A DNA stretch of 64,000 nucleotides from Methylobacterium sp. E-066 (GTDB lineage Bacteria; Pseudomonadota; Alphaproteobacteria; Rhizobiales; Beijerinckiaceae), in the NCBI RefSeq assembly GCF_022829635.1, contig NZ_JAKSYO010000172.1, forward strand, positions 124,001 to 188,000, written 5' to 3'. Of this stretch, positions 1 through 8,208 are shown in pieces. Under the pieces are notes generated by a model. It searched no databases. It worked only from the letters and a program-made list of their open reading frames with translations, and had not been told where the DNA came from. The translations under genes were made by a program, and so were the position numbers. How positions within the stretch are numbered: the stretch's first letter is position 1; every line of letters starts with the position of its first letter.

Positions 1-156
1 CTCCCGGACCTTCGGCGCACGGATCGGTTTGGTCGCGGCCTCGGCGTGCTGGAGGCGTCCACCATCCTGGCCGCGCTCGCTCTCGTCGTCGGCGGCGCGG
101 ACCTCGGGGTGGATGACGCCGTCGCGGGCGCGCGGGTTCAGGTCCTCGACGCTCAT
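1..156 (-). CDS. lutB: LutB-like lactate oxidation iron-sulfur protein, N-terminal fragment
   Basis: Only the first 52 codons lie in the window; the gene runs off the left edge. The ATG at 156 overlaps the TGA of the upstream lutA in an ATGA arrangement, so the two are very probably translationally coupled. The visible N-terminus (MSVEDLNPRARDG...) carries no diagnostic motif. The LutB call rests on the usual lutA-lutB-lutC order, in which LutB is the ferredoxin-like subunit that oxidises L-lactate together with LutA and LutC. The coding frame is supported by the overlap and by GC-rich third positions. The function is inference from context. Confidence 0.6.
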   Translation of the reverse strand, partial: MSVEDLNPRARDGVIHPEVRAADDESERGQDGGRLQHAEAATKPIRAPKVRE

Positions 157-896
157 GCGGCGGCTCCATTCAGCACTTGCGCGATGTGGATGTACCGGAG
201 CGGCAGCCCGAGGCGCTCGGCGCAGCCCTTCTGGTGCATCAGGCACGAGGAATCGGCCGAGACCACGTATTGCGCCCCGGCCCGATTCTGATCGGCGACC
301 TTGTCGTAGCCCATCTTGGCCGAGACCGCGGGCTCGAACACCGAGAAGGTGCCGCCGAAGCCGCAGCACTCGTCGGGCCGGGCGAGGTCCACCAGTTCGA
401 CGCCCTTCACCAGACGGAGCAGGTCGAGGGGTTTTGAGAAATACGGCTTCACGATCTCGGAGGGCCGGGCGTGGTGGATACCGCGCAGCGCATTGCAATT
501 GCCGTGATAGGCGACCTTGTGCGGGAACTCGGCCCAGGGCAGCGCCTCGATCTTGAGAACGTCGTGCAGGAACTCGACCAGCTCGTAGGTGCTGGCCCGG
601 ACCTTCTTGACCTCCTCCGTCAACGGGATCGCGGTCAGGTGCTCGCGCACCTGATGCACGCAGGAGCCCGAGGGCGCCACCACGTAGTCAAAATCCGAAA
701 AGTTCTTGACGAACAGGGCTTCGGTGGCGGCGGCCTCGGCGTGACAGCCGGTATTGGCCATGGGCTGGCCGCAGCAGGTCTGGTCGAACGGGTACTCGAC
801 AGTGCAGCCGACCCGCTCCAGCAATTCCAGCGTGGCGATCCCGACTTCCGGCTCGAAGGCGTCGACGTAGCACGGCACGAACAGGCCGACCCGCAT
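153..896 (-). CDS. lutA: LutA-type (Fe-S)-binding oxidoreductase subunit, lactate utilisation
   Basis: This 247-residue protein belongs to the YkgE/LutA family, the CCG-domain subunit of the LutABC complex that oxidises L-lactate to pyruvate in the cytoplasm. It opens with MRVGLFVPCYVDAF. Two CCG cysteine motifs are visible, one near residue 41 (QTCCGQPM, with CY near residue 9 and GSCVHQ near residue 77) and one in the second half (DECCGFGGTFS, then SSCLMHQ). These are the paired cysteine-rich repeats expected for the family, and the length is normal. Its stop overlaps the start of the lutB-like gene by four bases. A poxB gene lies just upstream on the same strand, suggesting a lactate/pyruvate neighbourhood. 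Confidence 0.9.
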   Translation of the reverse strand: MRVGLFVPCYVDAFEPEVGIATLELLERVGCTVEYPFDQTCCGQPMANTGCHAEAAATEALFVKNFSDFDYVVAPSGSCVHQVREHLTAIPLTEEVKKVRASTYELVEFLHDVLKIEALPWAEFPHKVAYHGNCNALRGIHHARPSEIVKPYFSKPLDLLRLVKGVELVDLARPDECCGFGGTFSVFEPAVSAKMGYDKVADQNRAGAQYVVSADSSCLMHQKGCAERLGLPLRYIHIAQVLNGAAA

Positions 897-962
897 GGTC
901 CGGAACCTCCCTGGATCGCCCGCGCCGTTGCACTGGAACGGGTCTAGATTACCCAGGGAGGT

Positions 963-2693
963 CTACCGGATGAGGTTGGTTTTGGCGAGGTCGAGAACTG
1001 CGTCACCGCGCCCGTCCATCACGGCCCGCAGCACGTACAGGCTGAAGCCCTTGACCTGCTGCCCGTCGATCTTGGGCGGCATCGACAGCTCGTTGCGGGC
1101 GGTGCGGACGTCGAGAAGCGAGGGGCCGTCGAAGGCCAGGAACTCGCGCATGGCGCCCGGCAGCTCGGCCGGGTCCTCGACCCGAATCGCAAAGATGCCG
1201 GCGGCCCGGGACATCGCGGCGAAGTCCGGATTGTCGAGGGCGACGCCGGTCTCGAGATAGCCCGCCGCCTTCATCTCCAGCTCGACGAAGCCGAGGGTGC
1301 CGTTGTTGAACACCACGACCTTCAGCGGCAGGCGGTGCTGGCGGAGCGTCAGGAAGTCGCCCATCAGCATGGCGAAGCCGCCGTCGCCGCACAGTGCGAT
1401 CACCTGCCGATTCGGCTCCGCGGCCTGGGCGCCGATGCCCTGCGACAGGGCGTTGGCCATCGAGCCGTGGACCCAGGAGCCGAGCAGGCGCCTTTTGCCG
1501 TTCATCGCCAGGTAGCGCGCCGCCCAGATGGTCGGCGTGCCGACATCGGCGGTGAAGATCGCGTCGTCCGCGGCCGCCTCGCTGATCGTCTTGGCGAGAT
1601 ATTGCGGGTGGAGCGGGCCGCCCGCCTTGCCGGTGGCAAGCTCGTCGAGGCCGGTGCGGGCCTTGGCGTAGTGTTTCAGGCTGGCATCGAGGAAGGACCG
1701 GTCGGCCTTGGGCTTGAGCCGGGGCAGCAGCGCCCGGATCGTCGCGCCGACATCGCCGACCAGCCCGTGCTCGATCCGGCAGCGGCGACCGAGCTCGGAG
1801 GGGCGGAGGTCGACCTGGGCGATCTTGGCGTCCTGCGGGTAGAACTGCTTGTAGGGGAAGCCCGTGCCCAGCATCAGCAGGGTGTCGCAGGCCATCATGG
1901 CGGCGTAGCCGGACGCGTAGCCGATCAGGCCGGTCATGCCGACATCGTAGGGATTGTCGAACTCAACAAATTCCTTGCCGCCGAGCGCGTGGACGATCGG
2001 GCTCTTGAGCGCCTCGGCGAGTTGCAGCAGCTCGGAATGCGCGCCGGCGCAGCCGCGCCCGCAGAGCAGGGTCACGCGCTTGCCGGCATTGAGCAGCGCC
2101 GCGAGGGCGTCGAGCTCCGAATCGGCCGGGCGAACAACGGGCTTGGCCGGGATCAGCCCGGCATGGGGGGCGAGCGCCCGCTTGGGCGCATCACGCAGCG
2201 CCACGTCGCCCGGGATGACGATGACGGCGACGCCCCCCTCCCCCACGGCGGCGCGGATCGCGTTCTCCAGCACGAACGGCATCTGCGACGGATCGGAGAT
2301 CAGCTCGCAGTAATGGCTGCATTCGCGGAACAGCTCGGTCGGCCGGGTTTCCTGGAAATAGCCCGAACCGATCTCGGCCGAGGGGATCTGTGCGGCAATG
2401 GCCAGGACCGGGGTCCGGCTGCGATGCGCGTCGTAGAGGCCGTTGATCAGGTGTAGGTTGCCGGGGCCGCAGGAGCCGGCGCAGACCGCGAGCTTGCCGG
2501 TGACCTGCGCCTCGGCGCTCGCCGCGAAGGCCGCAGCCTCCTCGTGGCGGGTGTGGATCCAGTCGATCCGCCCACGGGCGCGCAGGGCCTCGGTGATCCC
2601 GTTCAGGCTGTCGCCGACCACCCCGTAGACGCGGGCGACGCCCGCTGCCTGAAGGGTCTCGGCGATGAGATCGGCGACGTTCTCGATGCGCAT
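963..2693 (-). CDS. poxB: pyruvate dehydrogenase (quinone), thiamine-pyrophosphate dependent
   Basis: This 576-residue enzyme matches E. coli PoxB in length and layout: an N-terminal TPP-binding region (MRIENVADLIAETL, then VYGVVGDSLNG), a central FAD-binding domain, and a C-terminal TPP domain with GDGGFAMLMGDF near residue 433 and VVFNN about 27 residues later. The C-terminus, including KGFSLYVLRA and AKTN, resembles the membrane-binding tail of PoxB, so it probably decarboxylates pyruvate to acetate and CO2 and passes electrons to the quinone pool. I chose the ATG at 2693 because a GGAG lies upstream and the length fits; an in-frame upstream start would add 30 residues of poor quality. It may share regulation with lutAB. 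Confidence 0.9.
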   Translation of the reverse strand: MRIENVADLIAETLQAAGVARVYGVVGDSLNGITEALRARGRIDWIHTRHEEAAAFAASAEAQVTGKLAVCAGSCGPGNLHLINGLYDAHRSRTPVLAIAAQIPSAEIGSGYFQETRPTELFRECSHYCELISDPSQMPFVLENAIRAAVGEGGVAVIVIPGDVALRDAPKRALAPHAGLIPAKPVVRPADSELDALAALLNAGKRVTLLCGRGCAGAHSELLQLAEALKSPIVHALGGKEFVEFDNPYDVGMTGLIGYASGYAAMMACDTLLMLGTGFPYKQFYPQDAKIAQVDLRPSELGRRCRIEHGLVGDVGATIRALLPRLKPKADRSFLDASLKHYAKARTGLDELATGKAGGPLHPQYLAKTISEAAADDAIFTADVGTPTIWAARYLAMNGKRRLLGSWVHGSMANALSQGIGAQAAEPNRQVIALCGDGGFAMLMGDFLTLRQHRLPLKVVVFNNGTLGFVELEMKAAGYLETGVALDNPDFAAMSRAAGIFAIRVEDPAELPGAMREFLAFDGPSLLDVRTARNELSMPPKIDGQQVKGFSLYVLRAVMDGRGDAVLDLAKTNLIR

Positions 2694-2795
2694 GGTTCGG
2701 CACTCCGCATTTTCGGATCCGAACCGCTGCGCCGCGGGTGATGTTCCGCCGATCCATGGTGCGATGCACACTTCGCGAAACAATGCGCGGGTTCC

Positions 2796-2989
2796 CCTCG
2801 CCCCGCTTGCTGGGTGAGGCCCGCACGGACCTCGTCGTCCGTGCGGGAAGCGCAGGCGAAGCCGGAGCGGCGGTGAGGGGGCGGCTCAGAACGGGGCGCG
2901 TGCCCTGAGCCGCCCCCTCACCCTCGGCTGCCGCCTCGCCGCGCCGACGACGAGGTCGTCGCGGCCCTCTCCCCGCAAGCGGGGCGAGG
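2796..2989. repeat. nested inverted-repeat intergenic element
   Basis: Four perfect inverted repeats lie in under 200 bases between poxB and the isochorismatase gene. The outer arms are 2796-2810 and 2975-2989 (15 bp). Inside are 2821-2830 with 2837-2846 (10 bp, 6-base loop), 2872-2889 with 2905-2922 (18 bp, 15-base loop), and 2946-2951 with 2955-2960 (6 bp, 3-base loop). No coding frame is convincing here. The whole looks like a mobile palindromic unit, of the kind dispersed in Methylobacterium and other alphaproteobacterial genomes, and not like a simple terminator, since there is no T tract. Confidence 0.75.
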
Positions 2990-3030
2990 CGACACGTTCG
3001 CGCGCCGAAGCTAAAACTTCGGCCGGCACC

Positions 3031-3630
3031 CTAGTGCCGAACGGCGTCGACATCCCGGGCGACCACGGCGAACAGGTCGCTCAGCGCCGCCAGGCTGGCC
3101 GCCTGGAGCTGAGCCGCCGGCACCACCGAGCCGTCCGGCGCCGGGAGATCCCGCGTCGCGGTGGTGGAGGCGACCACGGTCGGCTGGAAGCCGAGGTTGA
3201 AGGCGGAGCGGGCCGTCGAGTTGACGCACATATGGGTCATGAAGCCCGCCAGGATCAGGTCGGTGACCCCGGCCCGCTTGAGCCGATCCTCCAGGTCCGT
3301 GCCCACGAAGGCGCTGGGGAAGGCTTTGGTGATCACAGCCTCGCCGTCCTGCGGCGCGACCTCCTCGGAGATCTGCCCGTTCGCCGCCGTGATGTCGAAG
3401 GGCGAACCCGGCCCGGCATTGTGCCGGATATGGAACACCGGCGTTTCGGCCTCCCGCGCCCGTCGCAGCAGGATCTTGGCCTGCGCGACCGCCGGCTCGA
3501 CGCCGGCCAGGCGCAGCACCCCGTCGCGATAGGTGTTCTGGATGTCGATGAGGATGAGCGCGGCCTTCTTCAGGCTGGCGGGCTCCGGGCTTAGCCCGGA
3601 CAGGCTGCGAAGGGTCTTGAGATCGCTCAC
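3031..3630 (-). CDS. isochorismatase-family cysteine hydrolase
   Basis: This 199-residue protein has the isochorismatase-like fold. The expected catalytic triad is visible: Asp29 in LILIDIQNTY, Lys102 in ITKAFPSAF, and Cys135 in GFMTHMCVNSTAR, followed by the usual A-x-x-G-F pattern. Members hydrolyse isochorismate, nicotinamide or other amides and ureides; the substrate here cannot be told from sequence. The ATG at 3630 gives the normal length. It stands alone, with the inverted-repeat element downstream and about 300 bases without genes upstream. Confidence 0.85.
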   Translation of the reverse strand: MSDLKTLRSLSGLSPEPASLKKAALILIDIQNTYRDGVLRLAGVEPAVAQAKILLRRAREAETPVFHIRHNAGPGSPFDITAANGQISEEVAPQDGEAVITKAFPSAFVGTDLEDRLKRAGVTDLILAGFMTHMCVNSTARSAFNLGFQPTVVASTTATRDLPAPDGSVVPAAQLQAASLAALSDLFAVVARDVDAVRH

Positions 3631-3931
3631 CCGTATCTCCCAAATGCGCCTGCGGTCGATCCGCCGGAGAGGCCCCGCGATGGCCGCGAGAATCGCCGTA
3701 CCGGAGCGTCCGGGGACCAGACCTTAAACCCGTCCTGCTTCGCCGCCTACGAGGCCACGGAGCGCCGCGCGACGCAAGGCCGGACCTGCGCTTGCGGGGG
3801 TTAGCACCCACTGACGGCTCGGCAGCCCTGTTTCCCAGGGAAGTCGGGACCCGCGCTTGATTTCCGGCGCCTCAGAGTCGAAGGACGTCTGGAAACGTTC
3901 CGAAGAGATCAGCGTCAAAGAGATCAGCGCC
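3631..3931. other. intergenic stretch without a convincing gene
   Basis: The interval lies between the divergent isochorismatase gene and the DUF2267 gene. Open frames that cross it lack plausible starts and family features. The last 30 bases contain a short direct repeat (AGAGATCAGCG at 3904-3914 and again at 3919-3929) that includes the likely ribosome binding region of the next gene. Promoters for both neighbours probably lie here, but none can be placed with confidence. Confidence 0.5.
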
Positions 3932-4324
3932 ATGGAAGAACTGCTCGCCCGCGTCACCGCCCGCACCGGGCTCGACGCCGCGACGGCACAGACGGCCATC
4001 GGGCACATCCTGGCTTTCCTGCAGAAGGAGGGTCCCGAGACCGAGGTCAATCAGCTCCTGGCCGCCCTGCCGGGCTCCGAAGCGCTCGTGGCCGAATCGA
4101 ATGCCGGCGAGAGCGGCGGCGGCGGCTTGATGGGCATGCTGGGCGGGATGATGGGCGGCGGCGGGGTGATGGCGCTCGGTCAGAAGCTGATGGCGGCGGG
4201 CGTGCCCATGGGCCAGATGCAGCCGCTCGGTCAGGAGCTGTTCGCCTTCGGCCGCGAGAAGGTCGGCGAGGATGCGATGGGGCCGATCATCGGCTCGATC
4301 CCGGGCCTCAACCAGTTCGTCTGA
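3932..4324 (+). CDS. small helical protein, DUF2267-like, with Gly/Met-rich linker
   Basis: This 130-residue protein starts MEELLARVTARTGLDAATAQTAIGHIL, a helical segment resembling DUF2267-type proteins. It continues through a Gly/Met-rich stretch (GGGGLMGMLGGMMGGGG, around residues 70 to 90) to a helical C-terminus ending IPGLNQFV. The function of the family is not established. I chose the ATG at 3932 because GAGATC lies about 10 bases upstream; a start at 3857 would add 25 poorly coding residues. It is not obviously in an operon. Confidence 0.7.
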   Translation: MEELLARVTARTGLDAATAQTAIGHILAFLQKEGPETEVNQLLAALPGSEALVAESNAGESGGGGLMGMLGGMMGGGGVMALGQKLMAAGVPMGQMQPLGQELFAFGREKVGEDAMGPIIGSIPGLNQFV

Positions 4325-4547
4325 CGAGATCAGCGTCCCGAACGGTCGGAACCACGTTCCGGGACGCATTTCGGGCGGGCGGCACGTGTGCCGCCGCACT
4401 GTTTTCGGGCTGCACCTGATCGATCGTAAAAATGTGGTTTCGCCGCGAAAGCTTGGCGGAACCCGTCCCCGCGATCCCCGTTATTCGGGATGCGATCCGG
4501 GTCAGCGCCATCGGCGGATGACCGGTTCGTACTCAAGCAGGCCGGCC

Positions 4548-4766
4548 ATGCCCGTCTTCGAAGCCAAGAATCTGGACAGTGCGTTCGAGGGCCAAGCGCT
4601 CCTTGCCGCGATTCTGCACCCGACCCGCGCCGCCCAGACCCGCGCCCTGCGCCACGGTCGCCGCCGGGCCGAGCGCGCTGCGGCTCTGGCCGATCCGCTG
4701 ACGATCGAGCCGCGCTTCCCGACCGCGAACGACGAACTCGCCGCGGCCACCTTCCACGGGCGCTGA
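4548..4766 (+). CDS. hypothetical small basic protein
   Basis: This is a 72-residue frame with strongly GC-rich third codon positions and a short AGCAGG upstream of the ATG. The protein is rich in Ala, Arg and Leu and reads as a single amphipathic helical region (LAAILHPTRAAQTRALRHGRRR) with no known motif. It ends just before the convergent membrane-anchored protein gene. Codon usage is the main support. It could be spurious, although the neighbouring frames are worse. Confidence 0.5.
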   Translation: MPVFEAKNLDSAFEGQALLAAILHPTRAAQTRALRHGRRRAERAAALADPLTIEPRFPTANDELAAATFHGR

Positions 4767-4778
4767 GCCCTCCTGTCG

Positions 4779-5663
4779 CTACCAGGGCTGGGGTGTCACG
4801 AGGCCCTGGCGGGTGACCACAACCCACTCGCGGCCGCGGCGCTCGACGCCCTCGACCCGTCCGACGCCCGGCAGCATGTCGCCCGGCCCGACCTCGACGA
4901 TGCGCCGCCGCCGGTTTTCCAGGATCGCAGCGCCGTCATAGACATCGCGGACCGCCCAGCCGTCGATCACCGGCGGCTTGTCCGCCGCGACGGGCTTCGG
5001 CTTCGCGTCCGCGGCCTTCGCCTCTGCATTCTTCAGATCGGCAGCCTTCGCGTCGCTGACCTTCGCGTCGACGCTGCGCGTCTCGGCGAGGCTTCCGGTC
5101 TGGGTAGGCTCGGCTTTTGCGACCGGTGCCGCGGCAGCGCGGCGCTCGATCTGGGTGGCGAGGTTGGCAATCCGGCCGCTCTGCTCGCGCTCGACCTGTT
5201 CGAGGCGCTCGCCCAGGGCGGCGGTCTTGGCGTTCAGGTTCTTGTCGAGCTGCGCCAGGCGTTCGCCCAGCGCGCTGCTGCGGCTGCTGGCCTCCTTGCG
5301 GGCAGTGTCGGTGGCGGCGCGCAGGTCGGCCAGCACTTGGTGGAGCTGTGCGATATCGGCGCCGAGCCGGGCGGTCTCGGTCCGTCCGGCATCGACGGTG
5401 GTGCTCAGCGCCACGACGGCATCGTTCGGCACGCCGCCAGATCCGGAACGGGCGGCGACGCCGGCCCCGAGCACGAGCCCGACCGCGAGGGCGGCACCGG
5501 GAATCGCGTAGCGCCGCAGGTCGATCCCGGCGAGCGACGGCATGGCGAAGCGCGGGGCCGCCGGCGCGGCGACGGGCTCGGGCTTCGGCTCGCCCTTGCC
5601 GGCCACGACCGCCTTGAGCAGTTCCTCGGGAGAGAGGGCCGGCTTGGCATCACTCTTCGTCAT
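4779..5663 (-). CDS. membrane-anchored coiled-coil protein of unknown function
   Basis: This 294-residue protein has a Pro/Lys-rich cytoplasmic N-terminus and one transmembrane segment at about residues 52-70 (YAIPGAALAVGLVLGAG). A long coiled coil follows at about 80-175 (repeated LGERLAQL and LGERLEQV patterns), then a charged Ala/Lys/Asp repeat (AKVSDAKAADLKNAEAKAAD). The C-terminal domain of about 60 residues contains VIDGWAVRDVYDGAAILENR and VEVGPGDMLPGVGRVEGVER. That C-terminal pattern recurs in rhizobial membrane proteins, but I know no function for it. ATG 5663 is favoured by GGAG nine bases upstream; a TTG lies three codons earlier. Confidence 0.75.
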   Translation of the reverse strand: MTKSDAKPALSPEELLKAVVAGKGEPKPEPVAAPAAPRFAMPSLAGIDLRRYAIPGAALAVGLVLGAGVAARSGSGGVPNDAVVALSTTVDAGRTETARLGADIAQLHQVLADLRAATDTARKEASSRSSALGERLAQLDKNLNAKTAALGERLEQVEREQSGRIANLATQIERRAAAAPVAKAEPTQTGSLAETRSVDAKVSDAKAADLKNAEAKAADAKPKPVAADKPPVIDGWAVRDVYDGAAILENRRRRIVEVGPGDMLPGVGRVEGVERRGREWVVVTRQGLVTPQPW

Positions 5664-5794
5664 CGCCCCCAACTCCGCCTGCAGGGTATCTGTGCAAGCG
5701 TTCGTTAAGGACGTTTGTTTACGAAACCCTTACCGGCACCCGGACTGGCGATAGGGGTTATACGGCGCAACACCTCTCCCAGACCGCGACGCAC

Positions 5795-5890
5795 CCCCTC
5801 TCCCGTGCGGGAGAGGGTTGGGGTGAGGGATGCGCGTTATCCGGAAGAACCTGGTCCCTCACCCTGTCCCTCTCCCGCACGGGAGAGGGG
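5795..5890. repeat. long inverted repeat with internal hairpins
   Basis: Two 36-base arms (5795-5830 and 5855-5890) are inverted copies that match at 33 of 36 positions, separated by 24 bases. Each arm itself contains a shorter palindrome built on CTCTCCCG and CGGGAGAG. It lies between two minus-strand genes, downstream of the start of one and near the stop of the M3 peptidase. It has the look of a dispersed alphaproteobacterial palindromic element. It has no T tract and so is not a classical terminator, though it could block 3' exonucleases or transcription. Confidence 0.8.
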
Positions 5891-5950
5891 ACCCGCGCCA
5901 TCTGCGGCCGGACCAAGATCATCGGTCCGCCCGTGCCTTCCCGAAACAAC

Positions 5951-8026
5951 CTAAGCGGCAAGCCCCCGCTTCTTCAGCAGCGGCGCGATGCTCGGCATGC
6001 GGCCGCGGAAGGCCGTGTAGGCGTCCCGCGGGTCGCGCAGGTTGCCGGCGCCGTACACGAAGGTGCGCAGGCGCTTCGCCGTCTCCGGATCGAAGATGTC
6101 GCCGGCCTCCCGGAAGGCGTCGAAGGCGTCGGCGTCCAGCACCTCGGACCAGAGATAGCTGTAATAGCCGGCGGCGTAGCCGTCGCCCGAGAAGATATGG
6201 GCGAAGTGCGGCGTCCTGTGGCGCATGCTGATCTCGGCCGGCATGCCGATCCGCTGCAAGGCGTCGGCCTCGAAGGCCGGCACGTCGAGGCCGGATTCGC
6301 CGCCCGACGAGAGGTGCAGGGTCATGTCGACGATCGCCGAGGCGGTGTATTCGACGGTGGCGAAGCCCTGGTTGAAGGTGCGCGCCGCGAGCAGCTTGCG
6401 CAGCAGCGTGTCGGGCATCGGCTCGCCGGTCCGGTGGTGGCGGGCATGGGCCTGCAGGACCTCCGGCTGCTCCAGCCAATGCTCGTAGAGCTGCGAGGGC
6501 AACTCGACGAAGTCCCGCGACACCGATGTCCCGGAGAGCAGCGGGTAGGTCACGTCCGACAGAAGCCCATGCAGGGCGTGGCCGAATTCGTGGAACAGGG
6601 TGCGGGCATCGTCGAAGGACAGGAGCGCGCTCTCGCCGGCGGGGGCCTTGGCGAAGTTCATCACGTTGACGATGACCGGCGTGACCGTGCCGTTCAGGCG
6701 CTCCTGCGAGCGGAATGCGCTCATCCAGGCACCGGAGCGCTTCGAGGACCGGGCGAAGTAATCGCCGAGGAACAGGCCGACCTCGGACCCGTCCGGGTTG
6801 CCGACCCGCCAGACGCGCACGTCCGGGTGGTAGCGCGGGACGTCGGACAGCTCCTCGAAGGTCAGCCCGAACAGGCGCGAGGCCGTGTCGAAGGCCGCCT
6901 GGATCATCCGGTCGAGAGGCAGGTACGCCTTGACCTCGCTCTCATCGAGGTCGTGCTCGGCCCGCCGCAGCTTCTCGGTGTAGTGGCGCCAATCATGCGC
7001 CTGGAGCGCGAAGTTGTGGCCCTCCTGCTGGACCAGCGCCTGGAGCCGCTCGCGCTCCTCGCCCGCCCGCGCCCGGGCCGGGGTCCAGACATCCCGCAGC
7101 AATTCCATGGCGGCGTCGGGGCTCGCCGCCATCGTGTCGTCGAGCTTGAAATGCGCGAAGCTGTCGAAGCCGAGCAGCCGCGCGTGCTCGGCGCGCAGCC
7201 CGACCATCTCGACGATGATCGCCCGGTTGTCGGTGGCGCCACCATTCTCGCCGCGCTTCGTCCAGGCCGCGTAGGCCTTCTCGCGCAGATCGCGCCGGGT
7301 CGAGAACACCAGGAACGGCTCGATCAGCGAGCGCGACAGGGTGATGACGTGACCCTCCAGCCCGCGCTCCCGAGCCGCGCTCTCGGCGGCGGCGCGCAGG
7401 AACGGCGGCAGGCCGGCGAGATCGTCCTCGCTGGTCAGCGGCAGGGTGAAGCTGCTCTCGTCGGCCAGCAGGTTCTGGCTGAACTGGGTTCCGAGTTCCG
7501 ACATCCGGGCGGCGATCTCGGCGATGCGCGCCTTGTCGGCCGGGGCGAGATCGGCGCCGGCGCGGCGGAAGCGGATGCGGTAGCGGTCGAGGACCCGGCG
7601 TTCTTCGGATCCGAGGCCCTCCGCCTCGGCATCGACGGCCGAGATCCGCGCCCAGAGCTGCGGGTTCAGGTAGATGGCGCTGCCGTGCCGGGACAGTTTT
7701 GGGCCGATCGTCCGCTCGATCGCCTGCAGCTCCGGGTTCGTGTGGCTGCCGGTCAGGTTGTAGAAGACGCCGGCCACCCGCTCGAGGGCCTGGCCCGCCC
7801 GCTCCATCGCCGCGACGGTGTTCGCGAAGGTCGCAGGCGCCGTGTCGGACGCGATCCCCTGGATCTCGGCGTTATGGGCCGCGAGCGCCGCCTCGAACGC
7901 CGGCATGTAATGCTCCGGCTGGATGCGCTCGAACGGCGGCAGGCCGTGGGGCGTGCTCCACTGCGCGTCGCGGAAGGGGTTGTCCTGCGGCAGGCTCGAG
8001 AGCCCGGCATCGGCGACATCCGGCAT
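5951..8026 (-). CDS. M3-family zinc oligopeptidase (peptidyl-dipeptidase Dcp-like)
   Basis: This 691-residue M3 metallopeptidase carries the zinc motif HEFGH (in TLFHEFGHALHG) at roughly residue 475. The flanking family sequences are also present, for example DDARTLFHEFGH, FAHIFSGDGYAAGYYSYLWSE and a C-terminus ending APLLKKRGLAA. Members cleave short cytoplasmic peptides; length and C-terminus fit the Dcp/oligopeptidase A group. ATG 8026 is preceded by TTGAGGA at good spacing, and an upstream ATG would add 38 residues of low quality. It is transcribed divergently from the extensin-like gene, with 182 bases between them for both promoters. Confidence 0.9.
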   Translation of the reverse strand: MPDVADAGLSSLPQDNPFRDAQWSTPHGLPPFERIQPEHYMPAFEAALAAHNAEIQGIASDTAPATFANTVAAMERAGQALERVAGVFYNLTGSHTNPELQAIERTIGPKLSRHGSAIYLNPQLWARISAVDAEAEGLGSEERRVLDRYRIRFRRAGADLAPADKARIAEIAARMSELGTQFSQNLLADESSFTLPLTSEDDLAGLPPFLRAAAESAARERGLEGHVITLSRSLIEPFLVFSTRRDLREKAYAAWTKRGENGGATDNRAIIVEMVGLRAEHARLLGFDSFAHFKLDDTMAASPDAAMELLRDVWTPARARAGEERERLQALVQQEGHNFALQAHDWRHYTEKLRRAEHDLDESEVKAYLPLDRMIQAAFDTASRLFGLTFEELSDVPRYHPDVRVWRVGNPDGSEVGLFLGDYFARSSKRSGAWMSAFRSQERLNGTVTPVIVNVMNFAKAPAGESALLSFDDARTLFHEFGHALHGLLSDVTYPLLSGTSVSRDFVELPSQLYEHWLEQPEVLQAHARHHRTGEPMPDTLLRKLLAARTFNQGFATVEYTASAIVDMTLHLSSGGESGLDVPAFEADALQRIGMPAEISMRHRTPHFAHIFSGDGYAAGYYSYLWSEVLDADAFDAFREAGDIFDPETAKRLRTFVYGAGNLRDPRDAYTAFRGRMPSIAPLLKKRGLAA

Positions 8027-8208
8027 TCGGTCCTCAATGGTGCGTTGGTCCGACAGGTAGTTCGGCCCGTTCTCGAGGTCGCGAGGTGGGGTCCGCGGCC
8101 CTTTCACGGAAGACAGAGGCCCGATCGGAAGCCTCGTCAACCGGATTGGAGCGATCCGAATGCGGTTCCGTTCGTTTCCCCCGGCCTACGCCCGCGCTTT
8201 GAGGTCCC

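Noticed and set aside
3904..4335. Repeated GAGATCAGCG at 3905, 3920 and 4326
   Set aside because: Three short matches near one gene; too short and uneven to support a functional repeat.
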